Assembly (NCBI RefSeq): GCF_022346995.1
Contig: NZ_JAKRNM010000009.1
Span: 62,001-126,000, forward strand
DNA: 64,000 nucleotides
Origin: Paenibacillus sp. ACRRY
GTDB taxonomy: Bacteria > Bacillota > Bacilli > Paenibacillales > Paenibacillaceae
Reading direction: 5' to 3'
Below the pieces are notes generated by a model that was not told where the DNA came from, did no database searches, and worked only from the letters and a program-made list of their open reading frames with translations. Positions 1-8,104 of this stretch are shown piece by piece (the first letter of the stretch is position 1; every line of letters begins with the position of its first letter). A program made the position numbers and the translations under genes.

Positions 1-1
1 G

Positions 2-67
2 GTGAAAGACGTGGTGAAACACGGAGCGAAGAAGGCCTGGTCTACCGTATCAGGATGGTTCAAATAG
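2..67 (+). CDS. C-terminal end of a gene cut by the window edge
   Basis: An open frame enters from the left edge and ends with TAG at 65-67, directly before the ATG of the next gene. Only about 21 residues are visible. They are Lys- and Trp-rich and end in SGWFK. Tails of this kind are common on large secreted or toxin-like proteins of type VII secretion loci, and the DUF4176 and WXG100 genes nearby agree, but the family cannot be fixed from the tail. Confidence 0.45.
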   Translation: MKDVVKHGAKKAWSTVSGWFK

Positions 68-805
68 ATGGCACGTCAGAAACGTTCCACGTCATCGACG
101 AACAATCCGGTTACAACAAGTGTAGAAGGAACCTCCTACCACCCGGACGCATTTGAGGATTATCTTGCGGTATATGCATCGGATGGAATTCGTTTCAGTG
201 CAGGTACGCTAGTGCTCTTCTTTCTGAACGTATTCCTGCTGATCCCGGTATTTAGTGTTCCGTTCCAGTCCTTATATGCTTATATTCTGCTGCCTCCTCT
301 GGCAGTCATGAATGTATGGGCAGTAGCCCTGATTGCGGCACCGCGCAGACTGCAGCTGAATTATGTTTTGTTCCGCGGCGTATTTGGAATCGTCTGTTCC
401 CTGGGATTCATGATCATCGTGCAAAAGTTCGCTTATGGCATGCTTGGACTGACAACCCCATGGTATGCGATCGGATCGTTTGCAGTGTACGGTTTCGCCT
501 TGTATCAGTATGCCAGGTTCCATCTGCGTAAGCTGCAGCAGTCCCCACATCGACCAAAAGCGGGTGCAGGCTCACGTATGCCTGTCGCTACGCTGACCAT
601 GCTGACTGGCGCGGGTTATCTGGTGGCCAATCTATCATTGGCCTTTGTCACGCAGCAGACCGTTGCGGTGGTCCTGATGTGTGTCTATATTATGCTGGCT
701 TTTGTTGTATTTCACTTTATCATGGATATGCATCGGTATTACTGGCTGCGCCGGGTAATGCATGCCCCGAAGGAAACCACTGCCCATAAAGCGCCGAATA
801 GTTGA
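68..805 (+). CDS. Polytopic membrane protein, probably type VII secretion-associated
   Basis: This 245-residue protein has a polar N-terminus of about 40 residues and then roughly six hydrophobic segments (about 43-65, 70-90, 98-120, 128-148, 172-195 and 197-220). A basic loop lies near residues 150-170 and the tail is hydrophilic. The ATG touches the stop codon of the upstream gene, and its AGGATGG ribosome site lies inside that gene, so the two are translated from one message. I do not recognise the family. The downstream DUF4176 gene, 17 bp away, suggests an accessory membrane component of a type VII secretion effector locus, which is inference from context only. Confidence 0.7.
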   Translation: MARQKRSTSSTNNPVTTSVEGTSYHPDAFEDYLAVYASDGIRFSAGTLVLFFLNVFLLIPVFSVPFQSLYAYILLPPLAVMNVWAVALIAAPRRLQLNYVLFRGVFGIVCSLGFMIIVQKFAYGMLGLTTPWYAIGSFAVYGFALYQYARFHLRKLQQSPHRPKAGAGSRMPVATLTMLTGAGYLVANLSLAFVTQQTVAVVLMCVYIMLAFVVFHFIMDMHRYYWLRRVMHAPKETTAHKAPNS

Positions 806-822
806 AGGAGGTTACATACCAT

Positions 823-1089
823 ATGGAAAGAGATACATTGACTTTACTGCCCAACGGATCCGTGATCCGGCTGAAGGAAGGCACCAAAAAACTCGTCATT
901 TACGGACGCAAGCAGATGTTAATGACAGAACCGCCTCGTCAGTTCGATTACATTGGATGTTTGTACCCGGAAGGATATATTAATCCGGATTATACGTATG
1001 TGTTCAATCATGAAGATATCGAAGAGATCATTTTCAGAGGGTATGTGGATGAGGAAGAAGAAGCATTTGCTAAGAATTTGAATGAATGA
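823..1089 (+). CDS. DUF4176 domain-containing small protein
   Basis: The 88-residue soluble protein opens with a LPNGSV-type motif, followed by LKEG, IYGRKQ, a YPEGYINPDY segment and FNHEDIEEIIFRGY, with an acidic tail. This order matches what I know of DUF4176 proteins, which occur in type VII secretion (Esx/LXG) loci of Firmicutes and have no established biochemical role. The start is ATG at 823, since AAGGAGG lies at 805-811; an in-frame TTG at 802 sits before that ribosome site and is unlikely. It is probably cotranscribed with the membrane protein before it. Confidence 0.8.
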   Translation: MERDTLTLLPNGSVIRLKEGTKKLVIYGRKQMLMTEPPRQFDYIGCLYPEGYINPDYTYVFNHEDIEEIIFRGYVDEEEEAFAKNLNE

Positions 1090-1172
1090 ATAAATGATGG
1101 GCTTGAGTTGAAAAAAATAAATATGAACTTTGCAGAAATAAGCAAAAGTTTAAAATACGACCTTAACAGATA

Positions 1173-1201
1173 ACGGATCAGTCCTAGCGTGACTGATCCG
1201 T
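1173..1201 (-). terminator. Hairpin at the convergent DUF4176/WXG100 junction
   Basis: A perfect 11-bp inverted repeat (ACGGATCAGTC, loop of 7, complementary arm) overlaps the stop codon of the WXG100 gene and lies between two convergent genes. Neither side has a good T-run, so it may be a weak or bidirectional terminator. Confidence 0.4.
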
Positions 1202-1459
1202 TTCACGGAAGCGGGTTGCCGTCTGCTGAAGGCTGGTGCTGGTTTCCTGCAACCCGATCAGATAATTGCTGATCGACGTCATACTGTCGTTGATCCGCTG
1301 CATGAATTCACGCTGCCGTTCACCTTCCCACTGGCCTTCGGCTTGATCCACCATCATTCTCAGCTGTGCCAGAATATCATTGCCGTTCTGGGAAGCCTTG
1401 CTGAATTCACCTGCCAGCTGCTGCAGCTCCTCAGGCGAAAGATCTATTCGCTGGTTCAT
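1184..1459 (-). CDS. WXG100 family type VII secretion protein (EsxA/YukE-like)
   Basis: The 91-residue protein has the compact all-helical composition of the WXG100 family, with the diagnostic W-E-G turn (QWEGERQREF) near residue 45 between two amphipathic helices. WXG100 proteins form helical hairpin dimers exported by the FtsK/EssC-type secretion machine. The start is ATG at 1459, preceded by AAGGAGGG eight bases upstream; a longer frame starting at 1510 has no ribosome site. It is encoded opposite to the DUF4176 gene. The secretion ATPase itself is not in the window, so the protein may be a substrate or an outlying component. Confidence 0.88.
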   Translation of the reverse strand: MNQRIDLSPEELQQLAGEFSKASQNGNDILAQLRMMVDQAEGQWEGERQREFMQRINDSMTSISNYLIGLQETSTSLQQTATRFRETDQSR

Positions 1460-1654
1460 TGTTGTTCCCTCCTTGTCTGTTGGTGCCACTGTTAAATGTG
1501 CATATACCATTCATTATAACCTCATCTTGAGCGAATTGAAGCTGGACGAAAGCCATGTTTTCATAACAGTCATACGGTCTGGAATAGGACAAAACGCACA
1601 TCAAAGCTGCCCCTGTTGGCAGGAGCAGCATGATGTGCGTTTTGGTATTTCGTT

Positions 1655-2761
1655 TTATTTCAGTTTTTGCACGGAAACGGCCATTTGTTCCAGCTGCGTG
1701 TGGGTCAGTGCATTATTTGGTGAGCTGAGCGTAACATAGCGATCATCCAATTGGAATGTCAGCATATCCGTTTTGTCTGGTGTATACCACTTGGCATTTA
1801 CGCCGTTAGACAGTTTGACTTCTTTGCCATCATAGCTGAACGAATAGTCTTTCGGGGATACCGTCACATTCATATTTTTGAATACAAAGTTTACGCCATC
1901 ACCGCCGGCACTCACATTTTTGAATGCATCTCCGGCAATCATGTGCTGAGGCGCGTAAGCTGTCTCAAAGCCATCGAATTTCGCAAATGCTTTACGAATG
2001 GTAGCTGCTTGTTCCTTGGTGTAATTTACATTGGCAAACCCGGTAATGCCTTGATTATTGTTATTTACCTTTTGGACGGAAACGGCCACCTGAGCAAGCT
2101 GTGCCTGAGTCAACTTATGGTCAGGGGAGCTGAGCGTAACATAGCGATCATCCAATTGGAATGTCAGCATGCCCGTTTGATCAGGAGTGTACCATTTGGC
2201 AGTAACGCCATTGGACAATTTTACTTCTTTGCTGTTATAGCCATCCGAGTAATCACGTGGAGATACACTTACTTTCATATGGGTGAAGATAAAGCTTACA
2301 CCATCGCCCCCGGCGCCTACGCTTTTAAATGTATCACCTTTGATACTTTGCTGAGGTGCATAGGCTGTTTCAAAACCATCGAACTGTGCAAATGCTTTTT
2401 GAATCGCTTCTTTTTGCGCTGTACTATAGGTTACATTGGACAGGGCAGAAGGATTGCTCGTTGCTTCGCCGATGGTAACCTGACCTTTTTTGCCGTCGTA
2501 CGATACAGGAACATGTAGCGCATCCGCAATGGCACGTACAGGCAGGTAGGTTGAATTGTTGTAAGTGATTGGTGCAAGTTTATTGCCATTGCCGTCCGTT
2601 GGTGTATAAGCTGCTCCGTCTACATTGAAGCTGATGCCGTGATTAAGATAAGCGGAGATTTTCTCCAGTTGAGTACCGGCGAATACACCTGCAGCTCCTG
2701 TTAATGTCATGCCAAGTACCATCACCGTTGCAGCGGATTTCTTCAGGTTTTTTTTCATCAT
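1655..2761 (-). CDS. Secreted protein with copper-amine-oxidase-type stalk domain and two tandem repeats
   Basis: The 368-residue protein starts with a Sec signal peptide (basic residues, a hydrophobic stretch and a VFA-G cleavage region near residue 28). Residues about 35-100 resemble the copper amine oxidase N-terminal (stalk) domain common in Paenibacillus, with TYLPVRAIADAL and a GQVTIG strand. Two copies of a roughly 125-residue module follow, each starting with an FDGFETAYAP block and ending in a LDDRYVTLSSP block and VAVSVQK. No catalytic motif is visible. The start is the first of two adjacent ATGs behind AAAGGAGAG. Probably a surface or exported protein of unknown role. Confidence 0.75.
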   Translation of the reverse strand: MMKKNLKKSAATVMVLGMTLTGAAGVFAGTQLEKISAYLNHGISFNVDGAAYTPTDGNGNKLAPITYNNSTYLPVRAIADALHVPVSYDGKKGQVTIGEATSNPSALSNVTYSTAQKEAIQKAFAQFDGFETAYAPQQSIKGDTFKSVGAGGDGVSFIFTHMKVSVSPRDYSDGYNSKEVKLSNGVTAKWYTPDQTGMLTFQLDDRYVTLSSPDHKLTQAQLAQVAVSVQKVNNNNQGITGFANVNYTKEQAATIRKAFAKFDGFETAYAPQHMIAGDAFKNVSAGGDGVNFVFKNMNVTVSPKDYSFSYDGKEVKLSNGVNAKWYTPDKTDMLTFQLDDRYVTLSSPNNALTHTQLEQMAVSVQKLK

Positions 2762-3352
2762 ATATAATCTCTCCTTTAGGCTCAGTGTATAAGTTGATCT
2801 GATAGAATTTACACTTTACCACTTCGAATGCAGTACCATCTTCCGATCCCTCTTATCCCCAGATTTATTTACTTATTTTAAAAGGGTAAATCCGGTGATA
2901 AAGGTGACCGCTTCGCTTCTTCAGATTGGTTCTGCACTCTACGTTAGAGTGTAAAACGTCAGGCTCAACTTATATGAATGTCATTTGTAGGGGCTCGCTG
3001 TCCCTTATGGCTTTATATTAAACCCGGAAGTTATCCATAATAATTCTGAATTATCTCCAACTTGTAAACATTGCAAAATGTATTTATGTGAAAAGTGAAA
3101 CCAAAGAAAAGCAAAGGAGAGAGGGAAGCTTGACCGACATTCATTGTGGTTCGGATTTGGAGTTGGGTATGTGTATGGGGTGTTTTGATCAAAAGGAGTC
3201 TTGTGTGAACAGATTCATGTATAGATGCTGCGAGGGTGCTTGGCGGTGATCAGGGAGAGGGGAATAGATTCCCCAACCATCTTATATGTAGAACGAACGA
3301 TTGAGATGTTGAACAGATTTAAAGTCATACTTAATTGAACCAGGCAGATCGT
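2762..3352. other. 591-bp intergenic region
   Basis: No convincing protein of normal size lies here. It contains a perfect 7-bp inverted repeat, CACTCTA-cgt-TAGAGTG, at 2935-2951, which could be an operator for the flanking reverse-strand gene, and one possible cysteine-rich small frame at 3130-3249 that is listed separately. Confidence 0.5.
3130..3249 (+). CDS. Possible cysteine-rich microprotein
   Basis: A 39-codon frame starts with TTG at 3130, ten bases after an AAGGAG sequence, and ends with TGA at 3247-3249. Its product would contain six cysteines, including CMGC and CC pairs, in 39 residues. Nothing else supports it: there is no recognised family and no clear promoter. It could be a small metal- or redox-active peptide, or a chance frame in a GT-rich stretch. 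Confidence 0.22.
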   Translation: MTDIHCGSDLELGMCMGCFDQKESCVNRFMYRCCEGAWR

Positions 3353-3559
3353 TTAGTTTACAAGGTAAAGGATCAGTCCGCCCATGCCAAGCACGATGGC
3401 ACCAACGTATACATAGGTTAACCGGCTCAGATTCTGTTTGGTACGGCGATCATATTCGGGGTTGCTGGTTTGATTAGCTTTGGAATTTCCGATGATTAGG
3501 GTTGCAATGCCGCCAAACAAGGCAATACCAATAATTAAGATATAAGGCAGCCAACTCAT
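3353..3559 (-). CDS. Small two-segment membrane protein
   Basis: The 68-residue protein has hydrophobic helices at about 4-25 and 47-66, separated by a polar loop rich in Asn, Arg and Lys. A strong AAGGAGG ribosome site lies seven bases before the ATG. I do not recognise a family. It stands alone between two longer intergenic regions. Confidence 0.72.
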   Translation of the reverse strand: MSWLPYILIIGIALFGGIATLIIGNSKANQTSNPEYDRRTKQNLSRLTYVYVGAIVLGMGGLILYLVN

Positions 3560-3893
3560 GAGTGAACCTCCTTCAAAAGGGGATATAATCCATCTCCTTT
3601 ATTGTACCCCAGGATAACCTGAGGCGTAAGGTTTTATTTGTGATATTAAGGAAAATAAAGCAGATATCTTACAGTGGATACAACTCAATTTCAACAATAG
3701 ATCATAATAAATTCAAATGATTTTGAGCATGAAAAAAACCATTACTGATGCGGGTTCGCGGCTCTTCCAAACGGAGGTCGTGAATTTTTTTTGCCTATAG
3801 GGTGATCCAGATTGGGGATCCCTGCGTTACACCCTTTGAAAACGACGACGAGGAAACAAAAGCATACAAAATTAATTGAGGAGTGAACACGTA
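3560..3893. other. Intergenic region with a structured segment before the stalk-domain gene
   Basis: The region holds a T8 run at 3785-3792 and a nested inverted repeat: AGGGT at 3799-3803 can pair with ACCCT at 3831-3835, and GATCC at 3804-3808 with GGATC at 3816-3820. This could be a folded leader of the downstream gene. I do not recognise a known riboswitch. Confidence 0.35.
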
Positions 3894-5534
3894 ATGAAAA
3901 TGAAAATGAAGAAGTTTATCGCGCCCATGCTAAGCTTGACACTCTTGATGCCAGGAATTGCAGGGGCTGCTTCCGCACCACAGACGTCAATGACTACGAT
4001 GAAGGCATCCGTGAACACACCTGCTGCTGAACTTAGAGCAAACTTGGATCACCTACTTTCGGAACATTTTGCACTGGCGGTAACAGCTATGGCTAAAGCA
4101 TATGACGGAGCAAAAGATGCAGACGCAGCTTACAAAGCACTCGACCAAAACGCCCTGGATATGCAGCCGGCTATCGCCTCCCTGTATGGTGATGCAGGTG
4201 CGAAGGAGTTCGAACGCATCTTCCGCGCTCACAATAAATACACTGACGATCTGGTGAAAGCAACCAAAATGGGCAACCAGGCTGGCATCAAGCAAGCACA
4301 GGATCATATCAATGGATTTGTCGAAGAGTTCTCCACATTCCTGAACACCGCAACAGAAGGCAAGTTGCCAAAAGCGGCAGCCAAAGAAGCACTGAAGGTA
4401 CATGAGGATCTTGTGCAAAAGGTATTCGATGAATATGTAGCCGGAGATTACAGCGATGCATACAAAGCGTACCGCGAAGGTTTCAAAGAGATGTTCGACG
4501 TAAGTAAAGCACTCTCTACGGCAATCACAACACAAATGCCTGAAAAGTTTGAGAACACCAAAGCGGATACAAAAGCGGCTGATCTGAGATCCGCTCTGAA
4601 TCACCTGGCTTCCGAGCACTTTGCCCTGTCTGCCCTGCAAATGCAAGAGGAATACGATGGACGCACAGCAGCCTCGAATGCTCTCGTTACAGCTGAAGCC
4701 GGGAACACAGCTGATTTCAAAGCAGCCATTGCTTCGATCTACGGTAATGATGGAGCCAACGCTTTCGAGAAAATTTGGGTAACCAATCACGTTAATGCAC
4801 AGAGCGACTATGTAAAGGCCGTTAAAAACAACGACGCAGCAGCTCGTGCAGTGGTAGAGAAGCGTATTGATGGATTCACCACAGAATTCGCTGCATTCCT
4901 GGATTCGGCAACAGCAGGCAATCTGCCTAAGGCAGCCGGACAAGAAGCACTGACTACACATGAAGAGCAAGTACAGAAAGTTCTCGATCAATATGCAGCC
5001 GGCAATTATGATGCTTCGTATACAACGAATCGTGAAGGTTTCAAAGTGATGTTTGGTGTAGGTCAAGCCTTGGGTAATGCGATCGTGACTCAGAACAATG
5101 ACAAGTTTCAGGAGTCGATGACACCTGCCCCAACACCAACGCCAGCTCCGGACATGACAACAGTGTGGATGCAAGTGAACAGCAAGATGCTGAAAATTAA
5201 CGATAAAACGACCAACATGGACACTACACCCGTGCTCTGGAAAAACACGACGTACATTCCACTTCGCTTCCTGAGTGAGGGAATTGGTGCAACAGTGAAA
5301 TGGGACAAAAAAGCCCAGGAAGTTACGGTTATGGCTGGTGATGATACACTCGTATTCTGGGTGAACAACACAGTCATGAAAGTGAACGGTATTAAGAAAA
5401 ACGTAGGCTCCACAGTATTTGTTAACAAAGACGGACGTACCCAAGTACCACTGCGTTTCATTGCTGAGTTGTTGAACTGGGACGTGAAATGGGCACAAAA
5501 GGATGGTTCTATTACATTGACCCAATCAATGTAG
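3894..5534 (+). CDS. Secreted stalk-domain protein with two histidine-containing helical repeats
   Basis: The 546-residue protein begins with a basic signal peptide. Two copies of a helical domain of about 185 residues follow (about 45-225 and 230-415), then a Pro/Thr-rich linker (TPAPTPTPAP) and a C-terminal copper-amine-oxidase-type stalk domain with two PLRFI-type strands. Each helical repeat carries histidines at matching places (L-D/N-H-L, SEHFAL, a mid-repeat N-H or H-N, and VHE/THE), as expected of a four-helix bundle that might bind metal or a ligand. The chosen ATG follows a GAGGAGTG site; an upstream in-frame TTG at 3876 overlaps that site. Function is unknown; secretion and surface display are inferred. 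Confidence 0.75.
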   Translation: MKMKMKKFIAPMLSLTLLMPGIAGAASAPQTSMTTMKASVNTPAAELRANLDHLLSEHFALAVTAMAKAYDGAKDADAAYKALDQNALDMQPAIASLYGDAGAKEFERIFRAHNKYTDDLVKATKMGNQAGIKQAQDHINGFVEEFSTFLNTATEGKLPKAAAKEALKVHEDLVQKVFDEYVAGDYSDAYKAYREGFKEMFDVSKALSTAITTQMPEKFENTKADTKAADLRSALNHLASEHFALSALQMQEEYDGRTAASNALVTAEAGNTADFKAAIASIYGNDGANAFEKIWVTNHVNAQSDYVKAVKNNDAAARAVVEKRIDGFTTEFAAFLDSATAGNLPKAAGQEALTTHEEQVQKVLDQYAAGNYDASYTTNREGFKVMFGVGQALGNAIVTQNNDKFQESMTPAPTPTPAPDMTTVWMQVNSKMLKINDKTTNMDTTPVLWKNTTYIPLRFLSEGIGATVKWDKKAQEVTVMAGDDTLVFWVNNTVMKVNGIKKNVGSTVFVNKDGRTQVPLRFIAELLNWDVKWAQKDGSITLTQSM

Positions 5535-5574
5535 TAGAAGGAAGTCAACCAACCGTATATCCAGCAGGAAGCAG

Positions 5575-5603
5575 GAGGGCTGCCCGCAAGGCAGCTCTTT
5601 TGT
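5575..5603 (+). terminator. Intrinsic terminator after the stalk-domain gene
   Basis: An 8-bp stem (GGGCTGCC with GGCAGCTC, one G-T pair) is followed by TTTTG. Confidence 0.75.
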
Positions 5604-5730
5604 GTTTCACCAATTTATTCAAATATTTGGTATAATGATCATCATGTAACACCCTACATAACGGCTTGAATAGCCCTTGCGTCATGAATGAGGTATTATG
5701 ATATTTCAAAATGCAGAGGAGGCCAGATGA

Positions 5731-6183
5731 ATGAGTGCATCATCAAAACCCGAGCGTCCGGCGAAAAACGTGGATACCCGGCTGTTTATTGCTTGGGCCG
5801 TATCCGTCATCGCGACGGGAGGAAGTTTATATTTCAGCGAGATTAAGGGGTACATCCCTTGTGATCTATGCTGGTTCCAGCGAATTTTTATGTATCCACT
5901 GACCATCGTGCTTGGGATCGCGTACTTCAAGGATGATGTAGGGATCACCAAATATGTGCTTCCGCTTAGTTTCATTGGAGGTGGAATCTCGTTATATCAC
6001 GTTACGATTCAGCGGATCTATTCGGCTACTGGAAATTCCGTCGCCTGTGGGCAGATTCCTTGCTATACCGACTATTTGAACTGGTTTGGTTTCATCACGA
6101 TTCCATTGCTTGCCCTGATTGCGTTTATCATCATTATTGTAATGTTGTGGGGAATTGGCAAAACACCAAAATCTTCTTCATAA
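5731..6183 (+). CDS. bdbC: DsbB/BdbC-type thiol-disulfide oxidoreductase
   Basis: The 150-residue membrane protein has four predicted transmembrane segments and the two cysteine pairs of the DsbB/BdbC family: CDLC at residues 44-47, followed by W-F-Q-R, and Cys106 with Cys111 in the second extracytoplasmic loop. These enzymes reoxidise an extracytoplasmic thioredoxin-like partner and pass electrons to quinone. GAGGAGG lies just before the ATG. The stop is 17 bp from the FixH/YtkA-like lipoprotein gene, so the two form an operon. No BdbD-type partner lies in the window. The subgroup name is by resemblance. Confidence 0.87.
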   Translation: MSASSKPERPAKNVDTRLFIAWAVSVIATGGSLYFSEIKGYIPCDLCWFQRIFMYPLTIVLGIAYFKDDVGITKYVLPLSFIGGGISLYHVTIQRIYSATGNSVACGQIPCYTDYLNWFGFITIPLLALIAFIIIIVMLWGIGKTPKSSS

Positions 6184-6200
6184 GAAAGGACAGATGATGG

Positions 6201-6662
6201 ATGAGTGGACAAGTCCGTTGGTTCATGCCGTTAATTATCGTTCTGCTCCTGACGACTGTGGGCTGTTCTAACGATGAGCAATCCCAGAGTACGGATACGC
6301 TGGAGATGATTAAGGTGCAGCTCATGGTACCGGATAAGGTGTCCATCCAGGATGATGTTGCCCTGCAGATTAAACTGACGCAGGGTGGCCAGCCCGTGGA
6401 TGATGCAGACCATGTGCAATTTCAGGTATGGAATGAAAAAGATGAACCAGCAGCACCTGCTGTGGATCAAGGAATGATGAATCCGGAGGATCTTGAAGCT
6501 CAGGGAGCCATTACCGCCAAATCCACAGGAGATGGAATTTACGAAGCCGATTATGCCTTTGAGCAAGCGGGGGTATATGTCGTACAGGTCCATGTAACCG
6601 CTGGAGCCATGCATGCGATGCCGAGAACTAAGGTAACCGTAGAGAGTGCTTCCAGTAATTAA
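6201..6662 (+). CDS. FixH/YtkA-like lipoprotein
   Basis: The 153-residue protein has a signal sequence ending in a lipobox with Cys22 (TTVGC). After a Ser/Thr-rich spacer comes a beta-rich domain resembling the YtkA/FixH-like fold: a strand with VQLMVP, then LTQGGQPVDDA, a DGIYEADYAF segment and VVQVHVTAG. The tail AGAMHAMP has His and Met residues, which in related extracytoplasmic proteins can contact copper. It should be anchored to the outer face of the membrane. It is cotranscribed with the disulfide oxidoreductase. The role is unproven; maturation of an exported metalloprotein is one possibility. Confidence 0.78.
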   Translation: MSGQVRWFMPLIIVLLLTTVGCSNDEQSQSTDTLEMIKVQLMVPDKVSIQDDVALQIKLTQGGQPVDDADHVQFQVWNEKDEPAAPAVDQGMMNPEDLEAQGAITAKSTGDGIYEADYAFEQAGVYVVQVHVTAGAMHAMPRTKVTVESASSN

Positions 6663-6686
6663 AAAAAGAATGCTCAGTTGAACGTT

Positions 6687-6747
6687 AAAACCCGTCAGAC
6701 GGAGGTACAAGCCAAACAGGGCTGATGTACCACGTATGACGGGTTTT
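6687..6747. terminator. Bidirectional terminator between convergent genes
   Basis: An 11-bp perfect outer stem (AAAACCCGTCA with TGACGGGTTTT) encloses a second stem (GGTAC with GTACC, then AGCC with GGCT). The A-run on one side and the T-run on the other allow termination in both directions between 6662 and 6763. Confidence 0.8.
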
Positions 6748-6762
6748 CTAATGATGATTACT

Positions 6763-7911
6763 TCATGACGACTTATATGTTCTGCTTAAATATGCTAAAT
6801 ACTGCTTGCGTGTAAGACCTCCAGTACGTTCATTAAACTCATCGTATGATAGCTCCGGAGGAAACCCGAATTCGGCCAGGGCTTTTTCACGCTCCTCGCG
6901 GTAGGATGGATGATCGAGCGTTTTGTATTTCTGACGATCTTCAATCGTACCGAAACAATCTTCAAAGATACTGGAATACGTGCCGTGATTTAAAAACGTT
7001 CTTGAGGGTTGAAATGTGGTCTCGCTCTCCAGTTTGGAAATGGTGCCTGGCCCCCAGCTCAGACGGTAGGATACTTCCTTATTGAATGCTAAGGTAGAAC
7101 CATATCCGATAGGAAAGACGATGTCCTCCTCCGTTAATTCCTTACGCCCCACATGCTCATAGCTTCCCCTCATAAAAGAATCATCCATGACAATCCATGT
7201 CCGTTCGGATAAAGGGGCTGACACGATCTCTTCCAGCTCGGGGGAACGGTTCGTGGTCTGAAACAGGTAGGGACGAACAAACAAAGGCATAGCCATGACG
7301 TCTTTCCAGATGCTCTCGTCCGCGAACAAACCGTCCTTCTCCATCTTGCGCAAATCGCCCACGACCAGAACATATCCATCCGTGAACAAGTCAATTTCTA
7401 CACGGAAAATTTCTCCCGGTACAGTCCGGTGACGTTTCTTTTTGAAATGACTCAGTCGTTCCAACTTTTGATCATAGTCTTCGGGAATGGATAGTGGAAA
7501 TGTTTCCAGCCATGCGATGATCTCTTGTTTATTTTGCAGATGCTTGTACCCCGATAGAGGTAAACGAATACCATTTTTACTATGTGAAGCTGTTATGTAG
7601 CAGACAGGACGATCTTCTCTAATTCCTGCTGTGAAGGTGACTCCCACTGCCTGGACACTGGAAATATTGGTGTAATTCAATTTCTTCTCTTTGCCGCGTG
7701 CAGTCAGGGGCAGTATGACTTCTCTCTGCCTGGTGGGAATGGCTACATCAGCTTCGATATAGGATTGTTCACTAATGGATATCCGTTTGCGGATCAGATC
7801 TCCGTCCAAGCAGATGAAATATCCTTCGCGAATCTCTAGAATATCCCACTGCTCATCGATCGCCTGTAACCCAAAGTAGTATCTCAAATCATTCGTCAAC
7901 CAGCTGTCCAT
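6763..7911 (-). CDS. Hypothetical protein with an Imm26-like segment
   Basis: The 382-residue protein has no signal peptide or membrane segment. Residues about 160-285 contain a GEIFRVEI strand, a DGYVLVVGDL strand and a FPIGYGS turn, resembling immunity protein 26 of polymorphic toxin systems. The match is by eye and weak. The N-terminal 150 residues (beta-rich, with an ITASHSKNGIRLPLSGY segment) are not recognised. A GGAGG ribosome site precedes the ATG. It stands alone, read toward a shared terminator. If the Imm26 assignment holds, it would be an orphan immunity protein, since no toxin gene adjoins it. Confidence 0.6.
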   Translation of the reverse strand: MDSWLTNDLRYYFGLQAIDEQWDILEIREGYFICLDGDLIRKRISISEQSYIEADVAIPTRQREVILPLTARGKEKKLNYTNISSVQAVGVTFTAGIREDRPVCYITASHSKNGIRLPLSGYKHLQNKQEIIAWLETFPLSIPEDYDQKLERLSHFKKKRHRTVPGEIFRVEIDLFTDGYVLVVGDLRKMEKDGLFADESIWKDVMAMPLFVRPYLFQTTNRSPELEEIVSAPLSERTWIVMDDSFMRGSYEHVGRKELTEEDIVFPIGYGSTLAFNKEVSYRLSWGPGTISKLESETTFQPSRTFLNHGTYSSIFEDCFGTIEDRQKYKTLDHPSYREEREKALAEFGFPPELSYDEFNERTGGLTRKQYLAYLSRTYKSS

Positions 7912-8104
7912 GTGTTCCTCCTATCAATAAATAATTACGTCAAAAGTCTTACGATCATGTATTCGTATAAACTATAACATGATGAAGAGTATGATATACA
8001 ATCGTCACGATCCTTTTTGATGTGATTCGAAAGTTTAACCTTGACCTTGAAGTATGCTGCAAGGTTTATCCTTGTTGTATTACAGAGACGTTGGAGGATG
8101 AACG

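Noticed and set aside
1751..2518. 255-codon forward frame opposite the two-repeat stalk protein
   Set aside because: It repeats internally only because the real reverse-strand gene does; no ribosome site.
4053..5525. Long open frame (490 codons) on the reverse strand opposite the His-repeat stalk protein
   Set aside because: No ribosome site, very Cys/His/Phe-rich composition, and fully explained as the shadow of a codon-biased gene.
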